Shown: piece after piece, positions 1 through 9,407 of the stretch
Layout: each line of letters starts with the position of its first letter
How positions within the stretch are numbered: the first letter of the stretch is position 1
Assembly: GCF_011764505.1 (NCBI RefSeq)
Contig: NZ_AP022839.1
Coordinates: 789,001-853,000, forward strand
Direction: 5' to 3'
DNA: 64,000 bases
Source of the DNA: Legionella antarctica
GTDB taxonomy: Bacteria > Pseudomonadota > Gammaproteobacteria > Legionellales > Legionellaceae
The notes under the pieces: generated by a model
Seen by the model: the letters and a program-made list of their open reading frames with translations, nothing else
Databases searched by the model: none
Told to the model about the DNA's origin: nothing
Translations under genes and position numbers: made by a program

Positions 1-1125
1 AATTTTGATGTATGGGTGCATGCTGTTTCACTGGGAGAAGTGATTGCTGCTACTCCTTTAGTCGATGCGATGCTGTATAAGGGGTGGTCTGTTTTAATGA
101 CTACGATGACCCCTACAGGATCCGAACGTGTTCAAGTGCATTTCGGCACTAAAGTTTCCCATCGATATGTACCTTATGATTTACCTGCCGTTCTGAAAAG
201 GTTTTTTAAGCAACAAAAACCAAAGGTTGGTGTGATTATGGAAACTGAATTATGGCCCAATTTAATTTACCAGGCACGTGCAGCACAAGTGCCATTATTG
301 CTGGCCAATGCTCGTTTATCGGAGCGTTCATTAGCCGGGTATCTGAAGGTTAAGTTTTTATTTAAGCCGATTTTAAATCAATTTTCGGCCGTTTTAGCAC
401 AGAGTGAAGATGATGCGAAACGTTTTATTGCTCTAGGAGCCAATGAAGACCGAGTTCACGTATCAGGTAATATCAAATTTGATTTACAAACTCATTCTGT
501 TGATAGTGTCAAATTTCAGGAATTAAAAAAACATTGGGGCTCCGATCGGATAGCGGTAATCGCTGCAAGTACCCATGAAAATGAAGAGTCCCAGATTTTA
601 TTACATTTAAAAAGATTGCAAAAAGCTATTCCTCAAGTAGTTTTGTTAATTGCTCCACGTCATCCTGAACGGTTTCAAACCGTTTATCAATTATGTATTC
701 AGGCTGGATTTAATACCGGATTGAGAAGTACTGTGAAGACTCTTTCTTCAGAAAATGAGGTGGTAATATTAGACAGTTTAGGCGAGCTTTTGGGATTATT
801 TCAAATTAGTGATTTTGCATTTATCGGAGGAAGTCTTGTGCCCGTAGGCGGTCATAATGTTTTAGAGCCTATAGCAATGAACATTCCGGTCATAAGTGGT
901 AATCAGGTTCATAATTTTAAAACTATTTGCAGAGATCTTGAAGAGGCACAGGCAATCCAGTTAGTCAGTCAAGCGAATGAATTAATAGATGCAATCATCA
1001 AACTCCACACGGATCAAGAACTGCAAAAGCGCATGGTTAAAAACGCAACTGCAGTTCTGGAAAGTAACAAAGGAGCTTTAGTAAAGCATTTGGAGAAAAT
1101 AGAATCTCTCTTTTTTCTAAAGTAG
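1..1125 (+). CDS. waaA: 3-deoxy-D-manno-octulosonic acid transferase, 5' truncated by window edge
   Basis: Transfers KDO from CMP-KDO to lipid A precursor at the inner membrane, the first step of LPS core assembly. The frame is open from base 1 (NFDVWVHAVSLGE), so the N-terminus lies outside the window; the GTG at 16 is not the true start. Family motifs seen are the HAVSLGEV block near the N-terminus, METELWPN in the acceptor domain, the ASTHENEE block, and the C-terminal GGSLVPVGGHNVLEP donor-site signature of the GT-B fold. About 50 N-terminal residues including the membrane anchor should be missing. It is convergent with dacB, with 158 bases between them and no clear strong terminator. Confidence 0.95.
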   Translation, partial: NFDVWVHAVSLGEVIAATPLVDAMLYKGWSVLMTTMTPTGSERVQVHFGTKVSHRYVPYDLPAVLKRFFKQQKPKVGVIMETELWPNLIYQARAAQVPLLLANARLSERSLAGYLKVKFLFKPILNQFSAVLAQSEDDAKRFIALGANEDRVHVSGNIKFDLQTHSVDSVKFQELKKHWGSDRIAVIAASTHENEESQILLHLKRLQKAIPQVVLLIAPRHPERFQTVYQLCIQAGFNTGLRSTVKTLSSENEVVILDSLGELLGLFQISDFAFIGGSLVPVGGHNVLEPIAMNIPVISGNQVHNFKTICRDLEEAQAIQLVSQANELIDAIIKLHTDQELQKRMVKNATAVLESNKGALVKHLEKIESLFFLK

Positions 1126-1283
1126 TTATCCTACCTTCGTATGCTGGGATGCTATCGAAGTTATCCGGGTAATTTCAGTAATCCTGTGGATATTGAACTC
1201 GGATCAGATTTTTACTCGACCGGGAAAAGTTCTCTTAAAACTTGAGTCATTTTATATCATTATCCAGCTTCTTACTCAGCCTC

Positions 1284-2711
1284 TTATCCAAATGCATTTT
1301 CAATTGCAGGCTCCATAGACAGCTGTTCAAAAATAGTAAGAAGTATCTGATCTTCAAGAGATTTTGCTGTATTTATGGGTTTATTAACCCCATTGATTAC
1401 AATAGAAAAAATCAATGATCTGGCTTGTGGATTGATAATATAGCCAGACAAAGACGAAATATCATGCATGGAACCTGTTTTAGCAAATACCTTTTTTTCC
1501 AGCGGTGTTTTTTTCATTCTATCAATTAGTGTTCCTGACACACCTGCCTGGGGTAAAGCATTCAGAATAATGGGACGCATAGTTTTATCGTTATATAGAT
1601 GGGTAAGAAGCAAAACAATTTGCTCAGGAGTGATTAAGTTATATCGTGATCCCATGCCGTCGGTTAGCACGACCTGTTTCATATCAAGATGAGTATGTTC
1701 AGCTAGTATCTTTTTAATAGCAAAAGCGCCTTGCTTAAAACTTCCCTCTTTAGTTAAAGAAAAAGCCAACTCTTTGGTTAAACTATTCGCGTAGAGATTA
1801 TCCGATTCTTTAAGCATGTGGGCAATAAGGGCAATTAAATCTCTGGATTTATAGCTTGTAACAATCCTGGCATCAGATGGAGTACGTCCAATAATGATAC
1901 GACCTTTAAAAATTAGACTGTATTTTTTAAGTGTTTTTTCAATAATTTGTTTTGCCATTAATACAGGATCGGGAATCGCTAATTTAATCAGTTTGGTTTT
2001 GCTTTCCTGAGCCATGCATCCATATAAGCGTAGGGTATTATTCGGTTGAATTTCGATATTTAAATTACAATGTTCTTTTTCTTGTTCTTTATTTACGGTG
2101 ATTATCTGATTGATCACAGTTAAATTTGGTGCAGCCGATCTGGGTTTTATGGTAACAGGCATTCCTAATTTTTTTGCGCTAATTACATCATAGGCTTCAG
2201 CGTTTTCATCCAATATCACTGCAGTATCAGGTGCAGAGTAATACCAGCCAAGATCATCATAGGATTCACCTCCTGGATAATAAGGAGCTTTAAATCTTGA
2301 AGTATCCAAAATGATATCGCCGTTTATTTTTTTTATATTATTTTTTTTCAAACTAAGCAGTAAATCAGTAAAATTATCAATTGTCAGGGAAGGAGAACCA
2401 CTGAAAGTAATATAAAAATTTTGATTTTTCTGGGATAGTGTGGTTAAAAAATGATGTTTTGGCTTTAAATGATACAATGCAGCGGCAGCAGTAAATAATT
2501 TCACATTACTTGCGGGATATAATAATTTATCTGAATTGCTCCGGTAAATTACATCACCTGTTTTGGCGTCTTTAACAAGAATTCCAATCGTCGCATGAGG
2601 TAATTGTTTCTCGATGAGGGCATCAATTCTTGTTGACAACAGGTCGGACCAAACAACGTTGCTGAAGAAAAAACCAACAAAAAACGCTAAAAAAATTGAT
2701 CGCTTCACCAA
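1284..2711 (-). CDS. dacB: D-alanyl-D-alanine carboxypeptidase/endopeptidase (PBP4 type)
   Basis: Periplasmic low-molecular-weight class C penicillin-binding protein that trims or cleaves D-Ala cross-links in peptidoglycan. The 475-residue length matches PBP4 (about 477 in E. coli). A signal peptide of about 22 residues (basic start, hydrophobic run, VWS) comes first. The SxxK motif is SNVK with Ser68 and Lys71, the SxN motif is SDN in KESDNLYAN, and the KTG motif is AKTGSMHD. All three catalytic motifs are intact, so it should be active. It is monocistronic by spacing, with a 395-base intergenic region upstream. Confidence 0.93.
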   Translation of the reverse strand: MVKRSIFLAFFVGFFFSNVVWSDLLSTRIDALIEKQLPHATIGILVKDAKTGDVIYRSNSDKLLYPASNVKLFTAAAALYHLKPKHHFLTTLSQKNQNFYITFSGSPSLTIDNFTDLLLSLKKNNIKKINGDIILDTSRFKAPYYPGGESYDDLGWYYSAPDTAVILDENAEAYDVISAKKLGMPVTIKPRSAAPNLTVINQIITVNKEQEKEHCNLNIEIQPNNTLRLYGCMAQESKTKLIKLAIPDPVLMAKQIIEKTLKKYSLIFKGRIIIGRTPSDARIVTSYKSRDLIALIAHMLKESDNLYANSLTKELAFSLTKEGSFKQGAFAIKKILAEHTHLDMKQVVLTDGMGSRYNLITPEQIVLLLTHLYNDKTMRPIILNALPQAGVSGTLIDRMKKTPLEKKVFAKTGSMHDISSLSGYIINPQARSLIFSIVINGVNKPINTAKSLEDQILLTIFEQLSMEPAIENAFG

Positions 2712-3107
2712 AATATCCTTCTATATAGCCAGGGACTGATGACAATAGATCCCTTGTCATTCTGCTGAGTGTTCGCTGGATTCTGTTACAACTCCTGGAA
2801 CATATCGGAGGTTTTAAACGACTAATTGTCAACAGCATCTAATATTTATTCCTTTATTATCAAGGATAAAGCAATATTTGGCAAACGCAGATCTATACTC
2901 CCCTTCTCTCATTGCAGAAAGCCTGGATTCTAATCTTTATTTTTTCTATTCCAGGAAGTGCTTCATTTGTTAACAATTAATCATTGCAACGGGTATTTGA
3001 AACCTATAGAAGGCTTTATTTTAAGTTAAAATGTTACTGATAATTGGATAGTATGATGTTTAGTTGCTACCTTTGAAGTAACCGATATGGAACTATACAG
3101 GAAATAT
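2712..3107. other. Intergenic region between divergent dacB and glycosyltransferase gene
   Basis: No convincing gene. It must hold the promoters of both divergent neighbours. A TTGAAA at 2997-3002 followed 17 bases later by TTTAAG is a possible but weak sigma70-type promoter for the rightward gene. Short reading frames here are overlaps of the dacB 5' end and are not supported. Confidence 0.4.
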
Positions 3108-4940
3108 ATGTCAAACCAGAACACTCAGCGTTATCGATATAATCCTCATCACCATGTAAAAATTTGGTTTAGTAATAAACCGGATGTATTTTTAAATGAT
3201 GAAAATCAGCTGCGCTTGATTAAAATGCGTGATAAAAATCCAGATGATTGTATCAGTTTAGTGTTTGACTCCTCTGTGTTAACTCATAACGCCCTTTTGG
3301 ATTTAAAGAATTTTTGTAGCGAACATGAAATTATTCCTGTAGATGCAGATCAGTTGGAAAACTCACTTAAATCAGAGAATGAAAAGAAATTATATGAATA
3401 TTACAAAGATGAAATGACTCATTTAAGTGACGGGGGAAGTTTGGCTGTAGCTAGTGATATTATTCGATGGATCTCTTCAGTTTATCGTTTGGGAACGTAC
3501 ACTGATTTTGATGTTACTGTAGATACGAGTCAACTTCCTCCAACTCTTCTTGTTGATACTCCTTTATTATTAAACATAGGGAGTTTGAAAATAAAAAAAA
3601 AGGAAATAGTTCTTTCTAATAATGACTGTATTGCAGTAGTCGATCCCATTGCAGCAAAAGGAAAAATAGAAGAGATCCAGAATGGATTTCTTAGCGTTTT
3701 GAGCATATATACTAATGATTTCATTGATAAAACAGAGCAGGCTTTTAGGCAAGGTGGATTTCTGTTTCGTTTCGTTAACATGTATCTTTTAAATTTTTTG
3801 CGAAATCGTTCCGAGGCGTTTTATATTGCCCGATCGAAATCGATTTTTCCCACATCTAATCCTCAAAGTTCTCGCCAACTTAGAGCATTTATTAATCAGG
3901 TCATGACTAACTACGAAAAGTATCTGAATTTTAATAAAATTTCTCCCGAGGAAACTGATAAGTCAGTAATACAACGACTAAGAAAAAATATTAAAAGGCA
4001 ACGTGGAATAATTAAATGGCTGTTCTTCAGGAATGAATATAGTGAAATAAAAAAAATATTGGCACTATCTGATCGAGAGTTAATTACAGGCTTTATGAAA
4101 AAAGAGTATTCACTTTATTTAAGATCAATCGTTGTTTGTACAACAGGTCCCATTGCAATTGCCAAATCATTATTCAAAGATTATTTTTTCGATACTAAAT
4201 ACTTTTATGAAAAAATACAGCCGTTTTCTTTTTATAACTATGATTTAACAAAAGCATTTTTATCAAAAAACTCAATTCCTTTGCATGAAAATGTGCTGAG
4301 AATGTTGTATTTTCTTGGAGCTGGTGAAGGGGAACTCAATGATTCTTCATGGTTAGAAGAAGGGGCACGATTACAAGAAACACGGGACAAAATTATTGCT
4401 GAGCGCAGAAAAGTACTTCAATTAACGTTACCGAATATTTTAGAAGAACTAAAAAAAGATCTGGTGTGGCATATAAAGAAAATTGAAGACGACTCAAAAA
4501 CATACTGGACTTTTATTGGAGCAGTGCAAAGAGAGGTAAAAATAAATGCCCTTCGCGATACTTTGGCCTGTTTTAGAGTAACTCCACCTAATGTTTTTGA
4601 TATACGAGAGTTTAAAAAAGTGTTACGTACTAAGAAGTTAACTAAGAACGGATTCTCAGGATTGTTTTATAACGAGACTCAAAAGCTCATCAAGAAATTA
4701 GAGCACTATTCTTACGAAGCATTATTTTATGGTTTAACTAAAAACCATAAAATACAGTCAGAAGAAGGGGCTGAGTCTATTTTTAGGAAGCCAACTGAGA
4801 ATACTACATCAGAAAATATATTTGCCCCTGTGGGTGATGTCCCTGATACTGTACATTTAGCGATCTGTTCTTCCAAGGCTGGAGGCATCGAGCGCTTGGT
4901 CCCGGGTAATTCTCATCCAGTGGATAATACTGGAAATTAG
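3108..4940 (+). CDS. Putative DXD-type glycosyltransferase, candidate secreted effector
   Basis: About 610 residues without signal peptide or membrane segments. The N-terminal third carries the signature of sugar-nucleotide-binding GT-A enzymes of the toxin/OCH1 type: a SLAVASDIIRW helix followed by YRLGTYTDFDV, whose DFD (residues 140-142 counted from the upstream ATG at 3087) is the DXD metal/UDP-sugar motif. The rest is Lys/Glu-rich helical sequence with no recognised domain. The ATG at 3108 is preferred because AGGA lies 7 bases upstream; the ATG at 3087 has no good ribosome-binding site. Legionella effectors such as SetA pair a similar GT domain with a unique C-terminus, so host-directed glycosylation is a reasonable inference, not shown here. 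Confidence 0.65.
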   Translation: MSNQNTQRYRYNPHHHVKIWFSNKPDVFLNDENQLRLIKMRDKNPDDCISLVFDSSVLTHNALLDLKNFCSEHEIIPVDADQLENSLKSENEKKLYEYYKDEMTHLSDGGSLAVASDIIRWISSVYRLGTYTDFDVTVDTSQLPPTLLVDTPLLLNIGSLKIKKKEIVLSNNDCIAVVDPIAAKGKIEEIQNGFLSVLSIYTNDFIDKTEQAFRQGGFLFRFVNMYLLNFLRNRSEAFYIARSKSIFPTSNPQSSRQLRAFINQVMTNYEKYLNFNKISPEETDKSVIQRLRKNIKRQRGIIKWLFFRNEYSEIKKILALSDRELITGFMKKEYSLYLRSIVVCTTGPIAIAKSLFKDYFFDTKYFYEKIQPFSFYNYDLTKAFLSKNSIPLHENVLRMLYFLGAGEGELNDSSWLEEGARLQETRDKIIAERRKVLQLTLPNILEELKKDLVWHIKKIEDDSKTYWTFIGAVQREVKINALRDTLACFRVTPPNVFDIREFKKVLRTKKLTKNGFSGLFYNETQKLIKKLEHYSYEALFYGLTKNHKIQSEEGAESIFRKPTENTTSENIFAPVGDVPDTVHLAICSSKAGGIERLVPGNSHPVDNTGN

Positions 4941-5249
4941 ACCGTTTACAATCAGATTCTCATAAGAACTTTGATTCGGAACTTTACAAAAAGAGCCTAT
5001 GTATCGTACTGAACGTACAGACAAAATCGGTTTCATTGACTACTTTTATGGTTGAGAGTTCATCGCTAAGCATCATAGAGCCATTGGGGAAACGGTTACC
5101 TCCTGTACAGGCATGTCAGGGATTTTGTCCTTTAAAAAAACACCCTGTTTAAAAATAGACTTTTTTAAAAACTCGCCGGTTTATTAGTCATTAAGTAAAA
5201 AACTATAATTAAGCTCATAAAAGCGGGCCAACCCAAATAAAACCAATAT
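4941..5249. other. Intergenic region, nothing recognised
   Basis: About 309 bases after the glycosyltransferase stop and before a leftward gene remnant. I see no reading frame with coding character and no strong terminator hairpin. Confidence 0.5.
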
Positions 5250-5549
5250 CTAAAATATCGAAAGTACCTGGGGGAGGGGGCTATTATTTTGTTCTGCTTC
5301 AACAGCAAAATTACGCATTTTAATTTGAAGATATAATACCGGGAACCAGCAACAAGCGGCTATTAAATAACCAATAATGGAACCCATGATCCATAATGAA
5401 GTCCAGGAGTAACCGACTAAATATACCATCCAGAGCCCAGTCAGGGGCTGAAGAAATCCGGATGTGCCAGTAAAAATCCAATCGGCCATCACTACATAGC
5501 GAGTGCTGGCAGCAATCACCTGAATGTTTTTTGTCTGATAACTGTCACA
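5250..5549 (-). pseudogene. DUF2269-family membrane protein fragment
   Basis: The translated segment (ADWIFTGTSGFLQPLTGLW, then a CCWFPVLYLQIKMR block) matches the middle of DUF2269 integral membrane proteins of about 150 residues. The first transmembrane helix before ASTRYVVMADW is absent: the frame stays open upstream only as far as the end of the acetolactate synthase gene. The C-terminus stops soon after SPLPQ, where relatives continue with another helix. GTG at 5519 is the first possible start inside the fragment. I call it a remnant truncated at both ends; a shortened functional protein is less likely. Confidence 0.6.
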
Positions 5550-5557
5550 TATACCAA

Positions 5558-7213
5558 TTAATCCCCCACAAAATCATGGGCCGCGGTAAATAGCTCGTGA
5601 CTGTCTGAATAGTCTATTGGAATTTCCACTAATACTGGGCCTTCTGCCTGCATCGCTTCTTTTAATACTCGAGAAAACTCACTGGAGTGACTGACTCGCA
5701 GACCCAGAGCACCAAAGCTTTCAGCGTATTTTACAATATCTACTGGACCAAAATGGACCGCACTATCACGTTTATATTTCATTAACTGTTGTTCCCTGAC
5801 CATGTCGTAGGAGCCATCACACCAAACAAAGTGGATAAAATGAACTTGTTCCCGTACTGCCGTTTCCAATTCGTTAGCAGAAAAAAGAAATCCGCCATCG
5901 CCAGACACAGAAATAACCGTTTTTTTGGGGTACACCAGGCATGCTGCAATCGCCCATGGCAATGCCACTCCAAGTGTTTGCTGGCCATTACTAAATAATA
6001 AATGGTGGGGTTGATAACAATAAAAATAACGAGCCAGCCACATATAATGAGTACCGATATCGCTAATTACCATCATGTTATCATCGACAACCTGATTTAA
6101 TTCATAGATGAATCGTAAGGGATGTAATAACTTGCCCGTAAATTTCGCTCCACTGGATATTTTTTCTTTCAATTCTTTTTGGTACTCGAAAATATGCCTG
6201 GTATAGTCCTCCGCAATCTTTAAGTTTAATTCCGGCGCCAATTTTCTAAGACTCAAAGCGATGTCACCAATAACCTCTAATTCGGGCATGTAGGTTGTGT
6301 GTATCTCTGCAGGTTTATAGTCTAAATGGATAATTTTTTTGCTGGCGCTACTCCAGATTTCCGGGTCATATTCAACGGGATCATAACCGATAGTGGCGAT
6401 TACATCGGCTTCATCAATTAATCTGTCACCAGGTTGATTTTTGAATAGTCCTACCCGTCCAACAAAGCAATGTAGTAGTTCCCGTGTGATTACTCCAGCT
6501 GCCTGATAAGTGCATACTACGGCAAGGGGTGTTTTTGTTAACAGTTGGCGGATGGCTTGTGTATTCTCAGCTCTGGTTGCTTCTAATCCCAAGAGCAAAA
6601 CAGGGCGCCTGGCTTGGTTAAGCAGTGTTGCAGCTTTTTGAATCGTTTTGTCAGGAGCTGGGCCGTAGTTAATGGCTGGTAAGACCTTAGGTGCTTTGAT
6701 TGTTGTACTTTGATGAGAAATATCTTGGGGAATACTAATAAATACAGCGCCACTCCGTGGCTCAGTGGCGATGCGAAATGCATTTTCAATAATTTCAGGA
6801 ATGTTTTCCGTCATCAGAATTGCCATACGCGCTTTGGTGACGGCTTCCATTAATTTAATGTTATCAGTACTTTGGTGAGAGGATTTTAAACTCATATTAC
6901 GCGCAACATTCCCTCCAATGGCGACAATAGGATCACCTTCAGTGGTAGCTGTTAACAATCCTGTAGCGAGATTTGAAACACCTGGTCCAGAGGTTACCAG
7001 TACTACTCCGGGTTTACCTGTGATGCGTCCATAAGCTGCAGCCATAAATGCCGCATTTTGTTCATGTCGACAAACAATAACTTTAACAGGACTATCTATT
7101 AATGCATCATAAACAGCATCAATTTTTGCTCCAGGTATGCCAAAAATATATTGAACCCCTTGTTGAACAAGACAATCAACCAATAAGGTCGAACCATTTT
7201 TTTCATTTTGCAT
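5558..7213 (-). CDS. alsS: Acetolactate synthase, catabolic (AlsS/BudB-like) type
   Basis: ThDP-dependent enzyme condensing two pyruvates to 2-acetolactate. The 551-residue protein has the N-terminal PYR domain (FGIPGAKIDAVYDAL, catalytic Glu in CRHEQNAAFMAAAYGR, TSGPGVSNLATGL), the central domain, and the C-terminal PP domain with the GDGGFLFSANELETA ThDP/Mg motif. The KIDAVYDAL and SSHQSTDN signatures resemble catabolic AlsS rather than the FAD-dependent IlvB/IlvI enzymes, and no regulatory subunit gene follows. It starts 3 bases after the upstream gene's stop, so the two are cotranscribed. No acetolactate decarboxylase (budA) is next to it. IlvB-like function cannot be excluded. Confidence 0.88.
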   Translation of the reverse strand: MQNEKNGSTLLVDCLVQQGVQYIFGIPGAKIDAVYDALIDSPVKVIVCRHEQNAAFMAAAYGRITGKPGVVLVTSGPGVSNLATGLLTATTEGDPIVAIGGNVARNMSLKSSHQSTDNIKLMEAVTKARMAILMTENIPEIIENAFRIATEPRSGAVFISIPQDISHQSTTIKAPKVLPAINYGPAPDKTIQKAATLLNQARRPVLLLGLEATRAENTQAIRQLLTKTPLAVVCTYQAAGVITRELLHCFVGRVGLFKNQPGDRLIDEADVIATIGYDPVEYDPEIWSSASKKIIHLDYKPAEIHTTYMPELEVIGDIALSLRKLAPELNLKIAEDYTRHIFEYQKELKEKISSGAKFTGKLLHPLRFIYELNQVVDDNMMVISDIGTHYMWLARYFYCYQPHHLLFSNGQQTLGVALPWAIAACLVYPKKTVISVSGDGGFLFSANELETAVREQVHFIHFVWCDGSYDMVREQQLMKYKRDSAVHFGPVDIVKYAESFGALGLRVSHSSEFSRVLKEAMQAEGPVLVEIPIDYSDSHELFTAAHDFVGD

Positions 7214-7216
7214 ACA

Positions 7217-7600
7217 CTAGTCCCTATTATCCAATTCATCAAAAACCTCTTGCGCTGTGAGCAGAGCATTAGTTGCTGCAGGAAAACCACAATATGCTAG
7301 CATTTGGGTGATGATTTCGAGAATTTCTTCACGGGTGACGCCGTTATACAGAGCCCCTTTGATATGTACTTTTAATTCGACTTGCGAATAACCTTGAACT
7401 GTTAAAGCAGCAATAGTAAGCATTTCCCTCATTTTGGGATCCAGGATATCTCGTGAATAGAGATCGCCAAAAGGAAACTCCACATTGATTTTAGCAAAGA
7501 TCTCGGACATTCCTTTGATTTTTTTAGCATAATCATCAGCTTCTGGACCAAGCTGTCTGCGCATTATTTCCATACCTTTTGTATAACGTTCACTATCCAT
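7217..7600 (-). CDS. Carboxymuconolactone decarboxylase family protein
   Basis: 127 residues, all-alpha, of the AhpD/CMD superfamily. The family core MREMLTIAALTVQGYSQVELKVHIKGAL is split across residues about 60-85, followed by GVTREEILEIITQMLAYCGFPAA. It has the PcaC-type His (VHIKGAL) and lacks the CxxC of AhpD peroxidase partners, so it is more like gamma-carboxymuconolactone decarboxylases than alkylhydroperoxidases. It is the first gene of a two-gene operon with alsS. The pairing suggests a shared alpha-keto acid or acetolactate pathway; this is inference, and the substrate is unknown. Confidence 0.8.
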   Translation of the reverse strand: MDSERYTKGMEIMRRQLGPEADDYAKKIKGMSEIFAKINVEFPFGDLYSRDILDPKMREMLTIAALTVQGYSQVELKVHIKGALYNGVTREEILEIITQMLAYCGFPAATNALLTAQEVFDELDNRD

Positions 7601-7774
7601 ATTTATTCCCTATAAATAATCGATTAGTCTATCCTATAAGAATATAGGCCAATGTTGATAAAATCTATTTTTTTGCAAATTAAAATATTGAGCAAGAACT
7701 CACATAATGGTGGCATGATATTACATTGAGCTAACGCTTGGATTATGCAGTGTCATGGTATTTAGTTGATTTAG

Positions 7775-8377
7775 TCAGTTAAATAAATAGTTTATTGCTT
7801 GCATAATAAACATATAGATAAAGCTGATATAGAAAATGGCACCAATGTATACTGCAAGGATGAAGAGCCCATCTTTTTCTATCAAACCCAGACTCAAAAA
7901 GATAATTAATGATGAGAAGATAAAATTACTTAATGGGATAGGCAGCATTAAGAGCAGAGCCAAACAAAAAATAAGAGTCCCGTTGATTATTTCCATAAAG
8001 CGAGAATTCATAAAGGACAGCCGAGGTTTCAAAAAGTACTCTATTTTGATTAAATAAGGTACAGTGTTATGAACAATTTTTGCAATGGTCTCTTGATGAA
8101 TAGTACGACAAGCAAGAATTTTCGGTATCCATAATGTTTTTCTGGCCAATATCATTTGCCATGCAAACAGTATTATCGGCACACTAAAAATTGCTGAAAC
8201 ACCAGGGACAGCTGAAAATGGCAAGGCACTAGGTAAAGCAAAAAACAACAGAACAACCCCAAACGCCCTGGCTCCAAGGGTGTCTAAAATGCGCTGATAG
8301 GTTAATTCCCCGCTTAAATCTTTATTGTTCGCAATTTCTAAAAGAGTATCGGAAGAGCGCTTGATATTTTTTTTCAA
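7775..8377 (-). CDS. exoD: ExoD-family membrane protein
   Basis: 200 residues matching the ExoD (exopolysaccharide synthesis) family: an N-terminal soluble stretch with LSGELTYQRILDTLGARAFG, the conserved helix FFALPSALPF followed by PGVSAIFSVPIILFAWQM, then three or four further hydrophobic segments. The role of ExoD in polysaccharide production or alkaline tolerance is known only genetically. The start is TTG at 8377; an ATG just upstream (8393) opens a three-codon frame that stops at once. Ribosome-binding site is weak. It is transcribed alone, about 180 bases from the divergent GNAT gene. Confidence 0.8.
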   Translation of the reverse strand: MKKNIKRSSDTLLEIANNKDLSGELTYQRILDTLGARAFGVVLLFFALPSALPFSAVPGVSAIFSVPIILFAWQMILARKTLWIPKILACRTIHQETIAKIVHNTVPYLIKIEYFLKPRLSFMNSRFMEIINGTLIFCLALLLMLPIPLSNFIFSSLIIFLSLGLIEKDGLFILAVYIGAIFYISFIYMFIMQAINYLFN

Positions 8378-8558
8378 ATTAATGTTCCATCGCCATGTAC
8401 GTACCTGTTTGTTTTTGGCATATCATCCTTCCAGGTAGGGATGGATGCCATAATTTTCTCGGCTAATTTTGTAGCCACTTTTTAAGCAACTATTAAAAAT
8501 TGTAACTTATGTTGGTTTCTCGCAGTCTATACTTAATAAAAAAACGACGAGGTTCATT

Positions 8559-9407
8559 ATGTTTGAACACTACCATATTGAGAAAATGAATCAAGAAGAA
8601 GTTACTTTGGCAGTAGCCTGGGCGGCAAAAGAAGGCTGGAATCCTGGTTTGCATGATGCAGCCTGTTTTTATCAAGTCGATCCCCGTGGTTTTTTTGTTG
8701 GGAAACTCAAGGGTCAAATGATCGCTGTAGGATCGGCGGTTATCTATGACGAACATTTTGCTTTTTGCGGTTTTTATATTGTTGCTAAACCATATAGGGA
8801 TCAGGGGTACGGTCTGGAACTTACCCGTGCACGGTTAGACTATATTGGGAAACGTAATGCCGGTATTGATGGTGTACTACCCATGTTGGATAAATATGCC
8901 CGTTTAGGTTATCAATTTGCGCACAATAATATCCGTTATAGTTTGGAAAAAAAAATTGATCCAATACCTTATAACCCTTCACTAGTCCTGCTCGGCCAAA
9001 TTGATTTTTCTCTGTTATGTGACTATGACCGCCTGCACTTTCCTGCACTACGTCCAAAATTTCTTAAGTGCTGGATACAACAAAAGCAAAGTATGGCTTT
9101 AGGGTTTGTACAAGAGAAGCAACTTAAAGGTTATGGTGTCATCAGGGCCTGTCAACAAGGATATAAAATGGGACCTTTATTTGCTGATACTCCAGAAATT
9201 GCAAACACACTATTTTTTCAATTGACCCAATACGCACAAGGAAAGGTTATTTTTTTGGATATTCCTGAAAATAATTCATTTGCTCTAGATCTGGTTAAAC
9301 ATTACCAAATGACCAAGGTTTTTGCCACAGCTAGAATGTATTTAAAAGGAGAGCCACAATTAATAAAGGAACACATTTTTGGCATTACTTCTTTTGAATT
9401 AGGATAG
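8559..9407 (+). CDS. Two-domain GNAT acetyltransferase
   Basis: 282 residues. The first domain (about 1-135) has the GNAT fold signature: GFYIVAKPYRDQGYGLELT contains the acetyl-CoA pyrophosphate loop (Q/R-x-x-G-x-G/A, here RDQGYG) and is followed by a YARLGYQ element. The second half (YNPSLVLLGQIDFSLLCDYDR and the part containing GYGVIRACQQGYKMGPLFAD) resembles the C-terminal acetyltransferase-like domain found in two-domain family members. A GAGG ribosome-binding site precedes the ATG. The substrate cannot be told from sequence. Confidence 0.85.
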   Translation: MFEHYHIEKMNQEEVTLAVAWAAKEGWNPGLHDAACFYQVDPRGFFVGKLKGQMIAVGSAVIYDEHFAFCGFYIVAKPYRDQGYGLELTRARLDYIGKRNAGIDGVLPMLDKYARLGYQFAHNNIRYSLEKKIDPIPYNPSLVLLGQIDFSLLCDYDRLHFPALRPKFLKCWIQQKQSMALGFVQEKQLKGYGVIRACQQGYKMGPLFADTPEIANTLFFQLTQYAQGKVIFLDIPENNSFALDLVKHYQMTKVFATARMYLKGEPQLIKEHIFGITSFELG

